DNA of 64,000 nucleotides from a virus: the IMG/VR virus record IMGVR_UViG_3300044591_000896, positions 1 through 64,000 of that record; one strand, written 5' to 3'. Made by a program: the position numbers and the translations under genes. Shown one piece after another: positions 37,149-44,691 of this stretch. Within the stretch, counting starts at the first letter, position 1. Every line of letters starts with the position of its first letter. The notes under the pieces are model-generated. The model searched no databases. It was given only the letters and a program-made list of their open reading frames with translations, and had not been told where the DNA came from.

Positions 37149-37163
37149 ATATTAATTTTACCA
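37146..37163 (-). promoter_or_regulatory. Leaderless extended -10 for 37148
   Basis: Minus-strand TGGTAAAAT, six bases, ATG; no Shine-Dalgarno. Confidence 0.6.
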
Positions 37164-37164
37164 T

Positions 37165-37194
37165 AAGAGGCTGGGGATCAGGCCCCAGCCTCTT
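37165..37194. terminator. Strong hairpin after the secreted Ala/Thr-rich gene
   Basis: AAGAGGCTGGGG pairs with CCCCAGCCTCTT, 12 bp perfect, 6-base loop. Ends the 37205 unit; no long T tract. Confidence 0.7.
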
Positions 37195-37204
37195 AAAGTG
37201 TTAT

Positions 37205-38305
37205 TTACTTCTTAAGTGCAACCTTTGCCTTTGGGTTCTTGGCGTTCCACTTTTTAGCAAGAGCATTGTACTCCGCCTTATACTTTGCTGCTGATGCTGC
37301 TGCTGCAACATCGTTTGCTGCCTTGGCTGTTGCTGCATCTGTTGCTGCCTTAGCAACTGCATCTGCAAGAGCCTTATCTGCTGCAACCTTATCTGCTGCA
37401 CGTCCAGCCTTCTCTGCTGCAAGAACATTTGCTGCTGCCTGTGCATCAAGTGCACGTCCAGCCTTCTCTGCTGCAAGCTGTGCTGTGAGTGTAGCGACTG
37501 TTCCATTTAGATCTGAAACAGAAAACGCTGCCTGTGCTGCCTTTGTTGGTGCTGCTAATCCAGCAACTGTTGCTGCTGATGTTGCACCTGTTACAACAAC
37601 TGTAACTGTTCCAGCAACGCCAACTGCAAGTGATGCAGTCTTTGAGCCAGCAACTAGAGTTGTGTCTGCTGTTGCTTCTGCTGTTGTAGAAGTAACGAGT
37701 GTCTTTGTGATTGTGCCATCTGAGAAAGTTGAGCCAAGAACTGTTGCAGTAATTGTCTCACCTGTCAAGATTGCGTTTCCAAACACGTCTGTAGCAGATA
37801 CGGTAATTGTTGGAATAGTTCCAACTGCTGATGCTGCTGGGACTGCAACTGCAACATTTGATGCTGCTCCTGCTGTGCCCTTAATGTAAACAATAGTTGA
37901 GTAAGCACCATTTGTGATGGTAACTGTTCCAACCTTTACGCTTGTTGTATAAGCGTAAACAGTTACTGCTGATCCAGCAGATGTTACTGACAGTGTTGAT
38001 ACACCAGACGCAATTGTCTTAGGTGCATCTGTTGTGTGTAGTGCAGTTACAAGCTTAACTGTATCTGAAGCTACAAATGATACTACAGTGCCTGTGTCAG
38101 CTGTTGCTGCTAATGCTACTGATGTTCCAGATGTAATCTGGTTTGCTGCTGGTACCGCAACTGTTGCGGGTGCTGCAGAAGTTGTTGCGTTAGTTACTGT
38201 TGCAACTGTAACGGCTAATGGTGCTGCCGAAGACGGTGCTACAGAAACAGTGATAATTGCTAGAGCTGCAGCAGTAGCAATTGATAGTTTCTTAAATGAC
38301 TTCAT
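37205..38305 (-). CDS. Secreted Ala/Thr/Val-rich protein
   Basis: 366 residues. A clear Sec signal peptide (MKSFKKLSIATAAALAIITV ... SSAAPL) is followed by ~230 residues of Thr/Ser/Val beta repeats resembling bacterial Ig-like cell-surface domains, then an Ala/Lys coiled-coil (AAEKAGRALDAQAA units) and a basic end. AAGGAG precedes the ATG. Phage proteins rarely have Sec signals; it would be exported by the infected cell. Role unknown. Confidence 0.65.
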   Translation of the reverse strand: MKSFKKLSIATAAALAIITVSVAPSSAAPLAVTVATVTNATTSAAPATVAVPAANQITSGTSVALAATADTGTVVSFVASDTVKLVTALHTTDAPKTIASGVSTLSVTSAGSAVTVYAYTTSVKVGTVTITNGAYSTIVYIKGTAGAASNVAVAVPAASAVGTIPTITVSATDVFGNAILTGETITATVLGSTFSDGTITKTLVTSTTAEATADTTLVAGSKTASLAVGVAGTVTVVVTGATSAATVAGLAAPTKAAQAAFSVSDLNGTVATLTAQLAAEKAGRALDAQAAANVLAAEKAGRAADKVAADKALADAVAKAATDAATAKAANDVAAAASAAKYKAEYNALAKKWNAKNPKAKVALKK

Positions 38306-38352
38306 TTAATTTATTCTCCTTGTTTCCTCTGTCTCTAGGTGAGAACAGAATG

Positions 38353-38544
38353 TTAGTTTAAGTTGTTTATTCTTACTTGGAATGAGCACGGATCTCCGCC
38401 TTCATCCCATTCTTGCATTTCTTCTTCTGTCATAGGCGAACCATCATGAGTATTGCAAAATACATCAGAAATCCATCCACGATCAAAACCATTCTTTAAC
38501 CAAATTTCAAACTCCATGAAGTCATTGTCTGAGTTTATATCCAT
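38353..38544 (-). CDS. Small acidic conserved phage protein
   Basis: 63 residues with 'DVFCNTHDGSPMTEEEMQEW' and 'EGGDPC', a motif recurring in actinophages and their hosts. Overlaps the thioredoxin gene. Unknown. Confidence 0.65.
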   Translation of the reverse strand: MDINSDNDFMEFEIWLKNGFDRGWISDVFCNTHDGSPMTEEEMQEWDEGGDPCSFQVRINNLN

Positions 38545-38837
38545 TCAGACAACTCCTTTATTAGAATATGCTTTGGCTTGGCACCAGTAATAGTCTTGAC
38601 TGGCTTGCCATCTACAAATAGTACCATAGTTGGAATTGAATGTACAGCAAATTCTGCTGATTTGGTAGGATTCTCATCAACATTTAACTTTCCAACCCAT
38701 AATCCAGCCTCATTAGATATCTCATCTAATATTGGCGAGAGCATTTTGCATGGGCCACACCAAGGTGCCCAAAAATCAATAAGCACAACTTTATGGGATT
38801 GAATGACAGAGTCAAATGTATTATCTGTTACTATCAT
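38535..38837 (-). CDS. Thioredoxin
   Basis: 100 residues with the canonical WCGPC (C27, C30) and cis-proline loop 'HSIPTMVLF'. Reduces disulfides; possible partner of NrdJ. The ATG at 38837 overlaps the previous stop (ATGA), and upstream in-frame codons belong to that gene. Confidence 0.93.
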   Translation of the reverse strand: MIVTDNTFDSVIQSHKVVLIDFWAPWCGPCKMLSPILDEISNEAGLWVGKLNVDENPTKSAEFAVHSIPTMVLFVDGKPVKTITGAKPKHILIKELSEWI

Positions 38838-39304
38838 AGCGAGTCCACGTGTGTAGGCCAATAGTAATTGCAATTTTCACAACAGGTATAACCAATCTCT
38901 TTATAATCTGCATACTCACTATAGAAGTAGTAGTGAATAGGATCCTTTTCAAACAATCTTCCCTTATGAGTATAATGAACCTGGTCTTCTCCTAGCCACC
39001 AAGGTCTATCTGACTCTAATCCCAGAAAGTTTTCTTTATATATCTCATCGAACAAGGCGTGAGTTGTATTCTTATACCCACGTAGGATTATATCTCGAAC
39101 AATGGCTTCATTGTAAAGGAACAACCAATCTTCATGTCCCCTCCACATTTTGACTGCTGGGTGGTTAGACCAAGCTCCAGTTTCATATAGTCCAGCAAGT
39201 GACTTTAGAATCTGTAAATTTTCAACGCTTTGTTTAATTAATCGCTTTCTATCAAGATGCTTTGCAGTTTCTTGAAAGTCCGCCTCTGGTAGAAATGTTT
39301 GCAT
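38834..39304 (-). CDS. Pyrimidine-dimer DNA glycosylase-like protein (Pyr_excise family)
   Basis: 156 residues. Starts MQTFLPEADFQETAKHLDRK, then RLIKQSVENLQILK and 'GAWSNHPAVKMWRGHEDWL', the signatures of T4 endonuclease V-related DNA glycosylases. It should excise UV dimers or related lesions. TTGACC-17-TAAGAT lies upstream, seven bases before the ATG. Confidence 0.82.
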   Translation of the reverse strand: MQTFLPEADFQETAKHLDRKRLIKQSVENLQILKSLAGLYETGAWSNHPAVKMWRGHEDWLFLYNEAIVRDIILRGYKNTTHALFDEIYKENFLGLESDRPWWLGEDQVHYTHKGRLFEKDPIHYYFYSEYADYKEIGYTCCENCNYYWPTHVDSL

Positions 39305-39344
39305 GATACCTATCTTACTAAATTAACAAGAACTGGTCAAGTAA

Positions 39345-39560
39345 CTAGTCTTGATCTTTTAATTCATCTGCTGCTGCATTAAATTTATTCATAAAGTTTT
39401 GAATAACAAATACAGTAGTCTCATGTGCATTCTTTGACATGGCACTAAATGCTTGCTGATTTCTTTCTTCTTCAGGAAGTGCTGCTGACCACTTATTGTA
39501 CAGGTCAGTAGCAACATCCTCGATGATTCCTTCTAGTACCGTTTGCTTATTTTCATCCAT
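39345..39560 (-). CDS. Small helical acidic protein
   Basis: 71 residues, 'LEGIIEDVATDLYNKWSAAL'. 8-bp overlap with the subtilase gene. Unknown. Confidence 0.6.
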   Translation of the reverse strand: MDENKQTVLEGIIEDVATDLYNKWSAALPEEERNQQAFSAMSKNAHETTVFVIQNFMNKFNAAADELKDQD

Positions 39561-40668
39561 TAATTTTTGCCGCCCATGCTGCTTTTGTTGCTGCTAGCTT
39601 ATCTGCTGCAGCCTTAACTTCTGCTTGGTACTGTGACTCTGCTAATGCAATCGCTTTCAATGACTCAGCAATTAACAAAGCCTTTTGTTGTGCAGCCAAC
39701 TGTTCTGCTGTTACAGTAGGTGTTGATGTAACTACAGGCTTTCCTGTATAAGAAATTGCTGCTTGGAGATTAATAAGTTTATTAAATGTTCCTTGACGAC
39801 CAGTTGTGCTTGAAGCAGTTGATGTCATTGCATTTAATACCTGAGAGTATGTCCAAGAAGGATTCTTTTCTTTGATGAGCATCCAATATGCAGCAGCAAC
39901 TTGAACAGAAGCAGATGATCCAGCAATATACTTTTGAATATTTCCTGGTGACCAAGCAGCGTGATATCCTAGTGCAAATAAATCTAGGAGTGCGTTATCG
40001 TTGTTGCTGTTAGCTGCCATTTCGCCCTGTTGGTCTGTGTATCCAACTGAAATTGATTCTGGAATACAAGATGGCCAGTCAATTCTCTGATAGTCTCTGC
40101 CATTACCAGAAGGAAAGAATACTGGGATTCCGCTTGCCAATAAAGAGTTAATTGATGATCTTGTTGTTGGTGTTGCTGGGCAATAGTTTGTTCCAACAGC
40201 ACCAAGCATGTGATGACCTTGTGACATAGTTACAGCCTGAATGTTATACTTTTCCTTATTTGCATTTACCCAATTAAGTGCATTAAATACTGTCGACTCA
40301 CCAGCCGTTTGTCGTGAGCCTTTTGCTGTGTTACCAATAATTCTAACAAAAACAATCTTTGCATTTGGGTTATTAGCAATAAATACTGAGGCCATCTGTG
40401 TGCCATGATCAAATCCATTTTGAGACACATAAGGCATTTGAAGTGTAGCTGCTCCTGGGCCTTCCATAAATGTTTTTCCGTTTGGACATGATGCCCAGTC
40501 TAGAATACAAACTTCTGCGGCAATCTTATCTTTAAAGATTGGCAATGTAGAGTCTAGTGCTGTGTCTAGAATAGCAATTGTAGGTGCTGGTGCTGCCTGT
40601 GAGACAGTTGATGATAGCGGTAGGATTAGTGTTAGCGACAATAGCGCTGTTATTAGTTTTTTATTCAT
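39553..40668 (-). CDS. Secreted subtilisin-like serine protease
   Basis: 371 residues. Sec signal peptide (MNKKLITALLSLTLILPLSS, cleavage near QAA|PAP). Peptidase S8 catalytic set: D35 (AILDTALD), H88 (FDHGTQMAS), oxyanion N189 (PSGNGRD), S252 (AGSSASVQVAA). The C-terminal ~55 residues are Ala-rich coiled-coil. No pro-domain is obvious. It would be exported and cleave surface or extracellular proteins. Leaderless promoter: TTGACA-16-TACAAT, six bases, ATG. Confidence 0.88.
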   Translation of the reverse strand: MNKKLITALLSLTLILPLSSTVSQAAPAPTIAILDTALDSTLPIFKDKIAAEVCILDWASCPNGKTFMEGPGAATLQMPYVSQNGFDHGTQMASVFIANNPNAKIVFVRIIGNTAKGSRQTAGESTVFNALNWVNANKEKYNIQAVTMSQGHHMLGAVGTNYCPATPTTRSSINSLLASGIPVFFPSGNGRDYQRIDWPSCIPESISVGYTDQQGEMAANSNNDNALLDLFALGYHAAWSPGNIQKYIAGSSASVQVAAAYWMLIKEKNPSWTYSQVLNAMTSTASSTTGRQGTFNKLINLQAAISYTGKPVVTSTPTVTAEQLAAQQKALLIAESLKAIALAESQYQAEVKAAADKLAATKAAWAAKING

Positions 40669-40702
40669 ATGACAATTGTACTAAATATAATCAGGATGTC
40701 AA
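40666..40702 (-). promoter_or_regulatory. Leaderless promoter for the subtilase
   Basis: TTGACA (40697-40702), 16 bases, TACAAT (40675-40680), six bases, ATG. Confidence 0.72.
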
Positions 40703-40878
40703 TAGTCTTTTGAAGGTTTTTGGTACCATTTTCCAGAATCAAGCGAAGATGCATGATTGTTTAGTTTATCAGTTTCAGAATCTATTAGATTGCCTAGGGC
40801 AGTTGCCATTAATTCAAGATGCATTTCCATTCTTAAAACCTGCATTTCAAGCTGGCGAAGTCTCTCTGCTTTTCTCAT
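40699..40878 (-). CDS. Small coiled-coil protein
   Basis: 59 residues, MRKAERLRQLEMQVLRMEMH, heptad-like. ATGA overlap with 40875. Unknown. Confidence 0.6.
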   Translation of the reverse strand: MRKAERLRQLEMQVLRMEMHLELMATALGNLIDSETDKLNNHASSLDSGKWYQKPSKDY

Positions 40879-41210
40879 TCAGTATTCTCTCTATCTAGTG
40901 GTGTTGGTGCTGTGGCAACGCTCCCGCATTGGGCGCATTCCATGTCTAAAAAATAAGTAGCAATTTCAAAGTTATCAAAGATTGCTTTAACATTAAATAT
41001 GTTACATCCGCATATGCATTCGTGAGTTGGATTGCCTCTTAGATCCATAGAGTTTCTGTAGTCTAGCCCAACACTATTTTCTTCTTGCTCATGTGGCTCA
41101 TCTCTATCCATATAGTATAGCCCTACTTTGTATTTTTCATTAAATTTTTTGACAAGCAAAACTAACTTAACTGTTATGGCTACTGACAAGACAAAGAATG
41201 CATATATCAT
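40875..41210 (-). CDS. Membrane-anchored zinc-finger protein
   Basis: 111 residues: N-terminal membrane helix (MIYAFFVLSVAITVKLVLLV), then a soluble part with CICGC and CAQCG, a two-pair zinc site. Leaderless. Unknown. Confidence 0.65.
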   Translation of the reverse strand: MIYAFFVLSVAITVKLVLLVKKFNEKYKVGLYYMDRDEPHEQEENSVGLDYRNSMDLRGNPTHECICGCNIFNVKAIFDNFEIATYFLDMECAQCGSVATAPTPLDRENTE

Positions 41211-41245
41211 ATACCAATTATACTCTATACTTGTATGTATGTAAA
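41208..41245 (-). promoter_or_regulatory. Leaderless promoter for 41210
   Basis: TTTACA (41240-41245), 17 bases, TATAAT (41217-41222), six bases, ATG; lies inside the end of the proteasome-like gene. Confidence 0.7.
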
Positions 41246-41782
41246 GGGAGGCGCAACAGACATATTAAACTCTGCTGCCGCCTCAAGAGCAGCCTTTATT
41301 CTTACTCTTGGGTTCTTTTGATTCTTTGTTGCATATAAAGCACCAAGGGCAATCTGGCCACCGCTGCCTTCAGCCATGTAGTTAACAACATTCTCTCCAA
41401 CATGAAAGTCTTCATCTATAGTAAAGATTCTACCTTCTAGCCCGACTATAAAAATTCCACCTGTATCTTCTTCTGAGCTTGATCCTATGCTTCCGTATCC
41501 ATGATCTTTAAAAGCCTGCTTAACTGAATCAATAAACTTTGTTCTCATGAACTTATCTAGGCCTGAGTTTGTTTTGGTTGGAGTGTACTTTGGTGGAGTC
41601 CATGAGTATTGTAAAATTTGTCCCATACGAAATGAATCAGTAAAAGCAATTGCATACTGACCAGTCTTAAAACACTTAGGTTCTTTTCTTGACAGGATCC
41701 ATCCAGTTTTATCATCTGATGCGGCGTGGTCGGAACCCATATATACAGTTCCATTTTGGGCTATTGCTACTATACATGTCAT
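41225..41782 (-). CDS. Proteasome-beta/HslV-like Ntn hydrolase
   Basis: 185 residues. After Met removal the N-terminus is TCIVAIAQNG, placing a nucleophile Thr first as in HslV and proteasome beta subunits; 'YMGSDHAASD' (GSD motif), 'YAIAFTDSFRMGQ' and 'YMAEGSGGQIALGALYAT' match the family core. A threonine-type peptidase, or a related amidohydrolase, is inferred. No ATPase partner is seen. Leaderless start. Confidence 0.75.
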   Translation of the reverse strand: MTCIVAIAQNGTVYMGSDHAASDDKTGWILSRKEPKCFKTGQYAIAFTDSFRMGQILQYSWTPPKYTPTKTNSGLDKFMRTKFIDSVKQAFKDHGYGSIGSSSEEDTGGIFIVGLEGRIFTIDEDFHVGENVVNYMAEGSGGQIALGALYATKNQKNPRVRIKAALEAAAEFNMSVAPPFTYIQV

Positions 41783-41794
41783 AATACTAGTATA
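41780..41794 (-). promoter_or_regulatory. Leaderless -10 for the proteasome-like gene
   Basis: Minus-strand TATACT (41789-41794), six bases, ATG. Confidence 0.55.
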
Positions 41795-41814
41795 CTATTT
41801 TTAAATTCGAAGTG

Positions 41815-42123
41815 CTAGCCCTCATTTATGTGAATATTAATATGGCTTAATTTAATTAAAGTGTCTTCCAGCTCAGCCTTTACTGCAATTAGCTCCTGAA
41901 TGGCCTCATAATATTTATCTTTCCATTCATCTAAATCCCGCTCAAGCTTATATAATTTAATTTGAAGATCTCTTAATTCTATCTTTAAATTATCTTGTGC
42001 TTTTTCTTCTTTTCTGAGCTTTTCTCTTCTTCTCTCCCTAAGCCCAGCAATGACTCCAGTACCCAATCCGCTGAGAAGTGCGGCTAGGATAGCTACTATG
42101 ATTTCTGCTATTGATATCTGCAT
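41815..42123 (-). CDS. Membrane-anchored coiled-coil protein
   Basis: 102 residues: hydrophobic helix (IAEIIVAILAALLSGLGTGV) followed by a long charged coiled coil (about 28-95). TATAAT lies 9 bases before the ATG. Spanin- or holin-like roles are possible but unproven. Confidence 0.6.
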   Translation of the reverse strand: MQISIAEIIVAILAALLSGLGTGVIAGLRERRREKLRKEEKAQDNLKIELRDLQIKLYKLERDLDEWKDKYYEAIQELIAVKAELEDTLIKLSHINIHINEG

Positions 42124-42153
42124 TATACATCTATTATACCTTAATAATGTTTA

Positions 42154-42390
42154 TTAAACTAATAATTCAGATGCAGTAATATCATTTCCGCAGTATCTTT
42201 TTTTGATAACAAAATCTCTTACAGACTCTGATCCATACTGTCTTCCAGACAAAATGATTACCCATCTTGGCTCAAATTTTGATGTTATGCATGTCTCGCA
42301 CATTAGAAGATTGATTGGCAATAATGTGGACTTTCTAAGATTAAGTTGATTCTTTGTCTTATTACAGCTATAGCATAAAACTTTTTCCAT
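42154..42390 (-). CDS. Zinc-finger-like protein of a recurrent phage type
   Basis: 78 residues with CYSCNKTKNQL and MCETCI (CxxC/CxxC), then 'WVIILSGRQYG'. Seen repeatedly in actinophages without known function. Base-sharing overlap with 42390. Confidence 0.65.
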   Translation of the reverse strand: MEKVLCYSCNKTKNQLNLRKSTLLPINLLMCETCITSKFEPRWVIILSGRQYGSESVRDFVIKKRYCGNDITASELLV

Positions 42391-42845
42391 TATTCATTTA
42401 CCTCTTCGCATTGTGTAGATTTAAAAAATCTAGAAACATCAAATCTGATGTTATCTCTTGAAAATAATCCTGCAAAATCTTTGATCAGTATAGCATATAT
42501 CTCTGGGTCTAGGTGTGGCCTTACTGATAAAAGTATCTCTTCTGCCTTTATGTAGTCTGCCTTTACAAATACACATTCGCCAGCCTTTGGTCTCTTTAAA
42601 ACCTTAGTGGTTATTTTTCCACCTGGCTCATGTAGGCTAACTGTCAAATAGTCTTTTGCAAATCCCCAGTCCTGATATCTATTGTACGCTTCTGCTGCAT
42701 CTATGGCATTATTTAAATGATAGATTGATCTTACTGGGCTTTCTCCATCACGAGCAATTGTAAGCATGTAAGAGGCATGATTGTTCTTTTGGCTTTCTAT
42801 AAAAGACGAAACAACATCTTCATGCTCTGGCTTTAATTCATTCAT
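42390..42845 (-). CDS. Fused homologue of the 17618 and 17821 early proteins
   Basis: 151 residues from the ATG at 42845, overlapping the upstream gene by 8 bp. Residues ~20-80 match the 17618 protein and ~85-145 the 17821 protein, in order, joined by a short linker (AGECVFVK). Function unknown, but the fusion implies that the two early proteins act together. Confidence 0.65.
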   Translation of the reverse strand: MNELKPEHEDVVSSFIESQKNNHASYMLTIARDGESPVRSIYHLNNAIDAAEAYNRYQDWGFAKDYLTVSLHEPGGKITTKVLKRPKAGECVFVKADYIKAEEILLSVRPHLDPEIYAILIKDFAGLFSRDNIRFDVSRFFKSTQCEEVNE

Positions 42846-43038
42846 CTTCTTCCTCGATGTGCATAAGCACAATTTCATTCATGATAACAAAATCTTCGTT
42901 ATCTATAACTTCAACATGTTCTATTCCATCTTTTACATAAGATGCTTCTGATGCATATATTCCAATATTGCCAACTGTTCCGTAGCATTTTTCACTGTAT
43001 ATATATACAATGTTAATTATTTCAGGACTTTCTTTCAC
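42838..43038 (-). CDS. Small acidic protein
   Basis: 66 residues, MKESPEIINIVYIYSEKCYG, C-terminus EEEDE. Overlaps both neighbours. Unknown. Confidence 0.6.
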   Translation of the reverse strand: MKESPEIINIVYIYSEKCYGTVGNIGIYASEASYVKDGIEHVEVIDNEDFVIMNEIVLMHIEEEDE

Positions 43039-43345
43039 CTGGCACTCCCTCTAATTCGCATCTAACACCATAGGACTCTATGATATTTTTAACCATCTCA
43101 ACATATTCTATTACTCTTAATTTCATTGAACCGTCGTACTGACTAAAATTATCTTCGTATAACCTTATTGCTAAAAACTCTGGATACTTTACTATATCCA
43201 TTATTAAATTAGAGGCAGGCTTTTTTAATTCCCGCAATTTTGATGCCATCTCTTTTGAATAGAATACTGGCTTGTTTGGCTCACCAGTCCATTGGTTTAT
43301 GCCATACTTAAAGTGATCTTTACCATTGTTCTTATCAATAAACAT
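43022..43345 (-). CDS. Hypothetical protein
   Basis: 107 residues, 'MRVIEYVEMVKNIIESYGVR'-like helices; 'QWTGEPNKPVFYSKEMASKL'. Overlaps 43335 and 42838. Unknown. Confidence 0.6.
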   Translation of the reverse strand: MFIDKNNGKDHFKYGINQWTGEPNKPVFYSKEMASKLRELKKPASNLIMDIVKYPEFLAIRLYEDNFSQYDGSMKLRVIEYVEMVKNIIESYGVRCELEGVPGERKS

Positions 43346-43646
43346 GTTTAGCCTTCAATCTTTTCCACACTTCTTTTGTTTTATGTGAGTTTCTGACCTT
43401 GTCAATAGAACCAGAATTTAAATAAACTCCACCCCATACTCCATAGTCATTATTATTAATTCCGTTTTCATAACATATAGCTATAACTGGGCAAGAAAGA
43501 CATGCCTCATCAATTGTCCTAGCTATATTTATATCTGACTCATACTTATCAAAAAATAGATTTGTGTCCATACCTAGGCATAAAGCAAGCTTATACCAAT
43601 TTGGATCTTCTTCTTCTATACCTAGATTACTTAAAATACTTGACAT
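43335..43646 (-). CDS. WhiB-family transcriptional regulator
   Basis: 103 residues from the ATG at 43646. Four cysteines C23, C49, C52 and C58 (CLSCPVIAIC) for a [4Fe-4S] cluster, then YGVWGG (68-73) and a basic C-terminus, the full WhiB layout restricted to actinobacteria and their phages. WhiB proteins bind sigma region 4 to redirect transcription. Longer in-frame starts overlap the 43627 gene and are not needed. Confidence 0.92.
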   Translation of the reverse strand: MSSILSNLGIEEEDPNWYKLALCLGMDTNLFFDKYESDINIARTIDEACLSCPVIAICYENGINNNDYGVWGGVYLNSGSIDKVRNSHKTKEVWKRLKAKHVY

Positions 43647-43860
43647 ATTTTTTAGGCAGCTTCCAGATACCTTTACCGTTGACAGAAATTTTTTCTGCCT
43701 TACCCCATTGATTATCATGGAACATGCCACTTGTATCTGAGTAGCCGTTGTAATCTTTTTTCCAGATAACTAAATCATAATTATCCCAAAAAGATTTTTG
43801 AACTTTTGTTTGAGATCTGTTTATAAATATCTCAACGCCTTGCATTGTTAAATGAAGCAC
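43627..43860 (-). CDS. Hypothetical protein
   Basis: About 77 residues from GTG 43860 (AGGA upstream); an ATG at 43845 is also possible. The longer frame would run into tRNA-Asn. Contains 'GVEIFINRSQTKVQKSFWDN' and 'DYNGYSDTSGMFHDNQWGKA', a small phage AP2/HNH-like fragment by look only. Overlaps the WhiB start. Confidence 0.5.
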   Translation of the reverse strand: MLHLTMQGVEIFINRSQTKVQKSFWDNYDLVIWKKDYNGYSDTSGMFHDNQWGKAEKISVNGKGIWKLPKKYVKYFK

Positions 43861-43896
43861 TTCATTCCTATCAGTAAGTCCGCCTGATTTATTTCG

Positions 43897-43969
43897 CTGG
43901 CCCACCAGGTCTCGATCCTGGGACATCAGAGTTAACAGCTCTGCGCTCTACCAACTGAGCTATGGGCCA
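43897..43969 (-). tRNA. tRNA-Asn (anticodon GTT)
   Basis: Acceptor TGGCCCA/TGGGCCA, D stem GCTC/GAGC, anticodon stem CAGAG/CTCTG with loop CTGTTAA, T stem CCAGG/CCTGG, discriminator G. The T loop is ATCGAGA rather than TTCGAGA. Lies just after a TTGACA-18-TATAAT promoter. Confidence 0.9.
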
Positions 43970-43977
43970 ATAGACAG

Positions 43978-44018
43978 AACCGCAGCATTACTATAATTAT
44001 ACAGTAACTACTGCGGTT
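43978..44018 (-). terminator. Long hairpin overlapping the tRNA-Asn promoter
   Basis: AACCGCAG (43978-43985) pairs with CTGCGGTT (44011-44018); inner TTACT/AGTAA extends it. It lies downstream of 44031-44177 and contains the -10 of the next promoter. Confidence 0.5.
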
Positions 44019-44025
44019 GTGTCAA
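43996..44025 (-). promoter_or_regulatory. Promoter for tRNA-Asn and the WhiB operon
   Basis: Minus-strand TTGACA (44020-44025), 18 bases, TATAAT (43996-44001). Confidence 0.7.
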
Positions 44026-44030
44026 GAAAT

Positions 44031-44177
44031 TTACTTTTTTTCTTTTATTGAAGATATGTTAACCTTTTTGATCTCATCATCAATATTAAATATATCTCCT
44101 ATATAATCAGTAGCGTCATCTAGGTTAAATGCTTCAACCTCGACCTCTACTAATAATTTTACAATATATTTATGCAT
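44031..44177 (-). CDS. Small hypothetical protein
   Basis: 48 residues, MHKYIVKLLVEVEVEAFNLD, a beta-alpha-beta-like start. Leaderless: TGCTATACT six bases before the ATG. Confidence 0.6.
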   Translation of the reverse strand: MHKYIVKLLVEVEVEAFNLDDATDYIGDIFNIDDEIKKVNISSIKEKK

Positions 44178-44189
44178 AGTAATAGTATA
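44175..44189 (-). promoter_or_regulatory. Leaderless extended -10 for 44177
   Basis: Minus-strand TATACT (44184-44189), preceded by TGC; six bases to ATG. Confidence 0.55.
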
Positions 44190-44195
44190 GCATTT

Positions 44196-44507
44196 TTATG
44201 CTTTATTTGTAGCAGCTTTAGTTGAAATTCTACGATTTTCAACCTCTACGTCTGCCACTGTCTTTGCACTCTTATCTACTGTTGAGAATGCTGCATTAAT
44301 TTCATCTGCTGTAAGCTTGCCGTCGTCCATAAAAGCACGAGCTAATTTTTCAACTACAGCCGCTACAGCTGTTAATCCAGCTACGGTTATAGCTTTTGCA
44401 GTTGATATGCCTGCTATTGCTCCAGCGCCAATAACTGCTAGGCCATTTGCTGCGAAGACTGCTATTATACGCATTAATATATTTTTAATATTTTTTACGC
44501 TATTCAT
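44196..44507 (-). CDS. Holin-like membrane protein
   Basis: 103 residues with hydrophobic segments (LMRIIAVFAANGLAVIGAGA, ITVAGLTAVAAVVEKL) and an EF-hand-like DDGKLTADE, similar in layout to the 7988 holin candidate. The adjacent 44509 gene also encodes a membrane protein; the pair could be holin/antiholin. Not proven. Confidence 0.55.
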   Translation of the reverse strand: MNSVKNIKNILMRIIAVFAANGLAVIGAGAIAGISTAKAITVAGLTAVAAVVEKLARAFMDDGKLTADEINAAFSTVDKSAKTVADVEVENRRISTKAATNKA

Positions 44508-44508
44508 T

Positions 44509-44691
44509 TTAGTCCCCCTCTCTATTTCTTATTGGGCTGGTTAATATCCACAGTGCAGTTGTGGCAATAATTCCATAGCCAACAATTGTTTTTGCGCTAC
44601 CATCCAAAACAACCCAAGCAATAAACATACCAAGAAGGGTCCATGCTTGGTCAACCATATCCTTTAGGATATTCTTTATTATTCTTACCAT
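44509..44691 (-). CDS. Small membrane protein (holin-associated)
   Basis: 60 residues with two helices (WTLLGMFIAWVVLDG, TIVGYGIIATTALWIL). Two bases from 44196-44507 and overlapping the PA14 gene end by 7 bp. Confidence 0.6.
   Translation of the reverse strand: MVRIIKNILKDMVDQAWTLLGMFIAWVVLDGSAKTIVGYGIIATTALWILTSPIRNREGD

Noticed and set aside
37239-37889. Plus-strand Ala/Ser-rich ORF opposite the secreted Ala/Thr-rich gene
   Set aside because: Antisense of Ala/Lys codons; the minus-strand gene has a signal peptide and ribosome site.
43860-43926. Longer version of the 43627 protein starting at 43926
   Set aside because: It would translate through the 3' part of tRNA-Asn; a start at 43860 or 43845 is more plausible.
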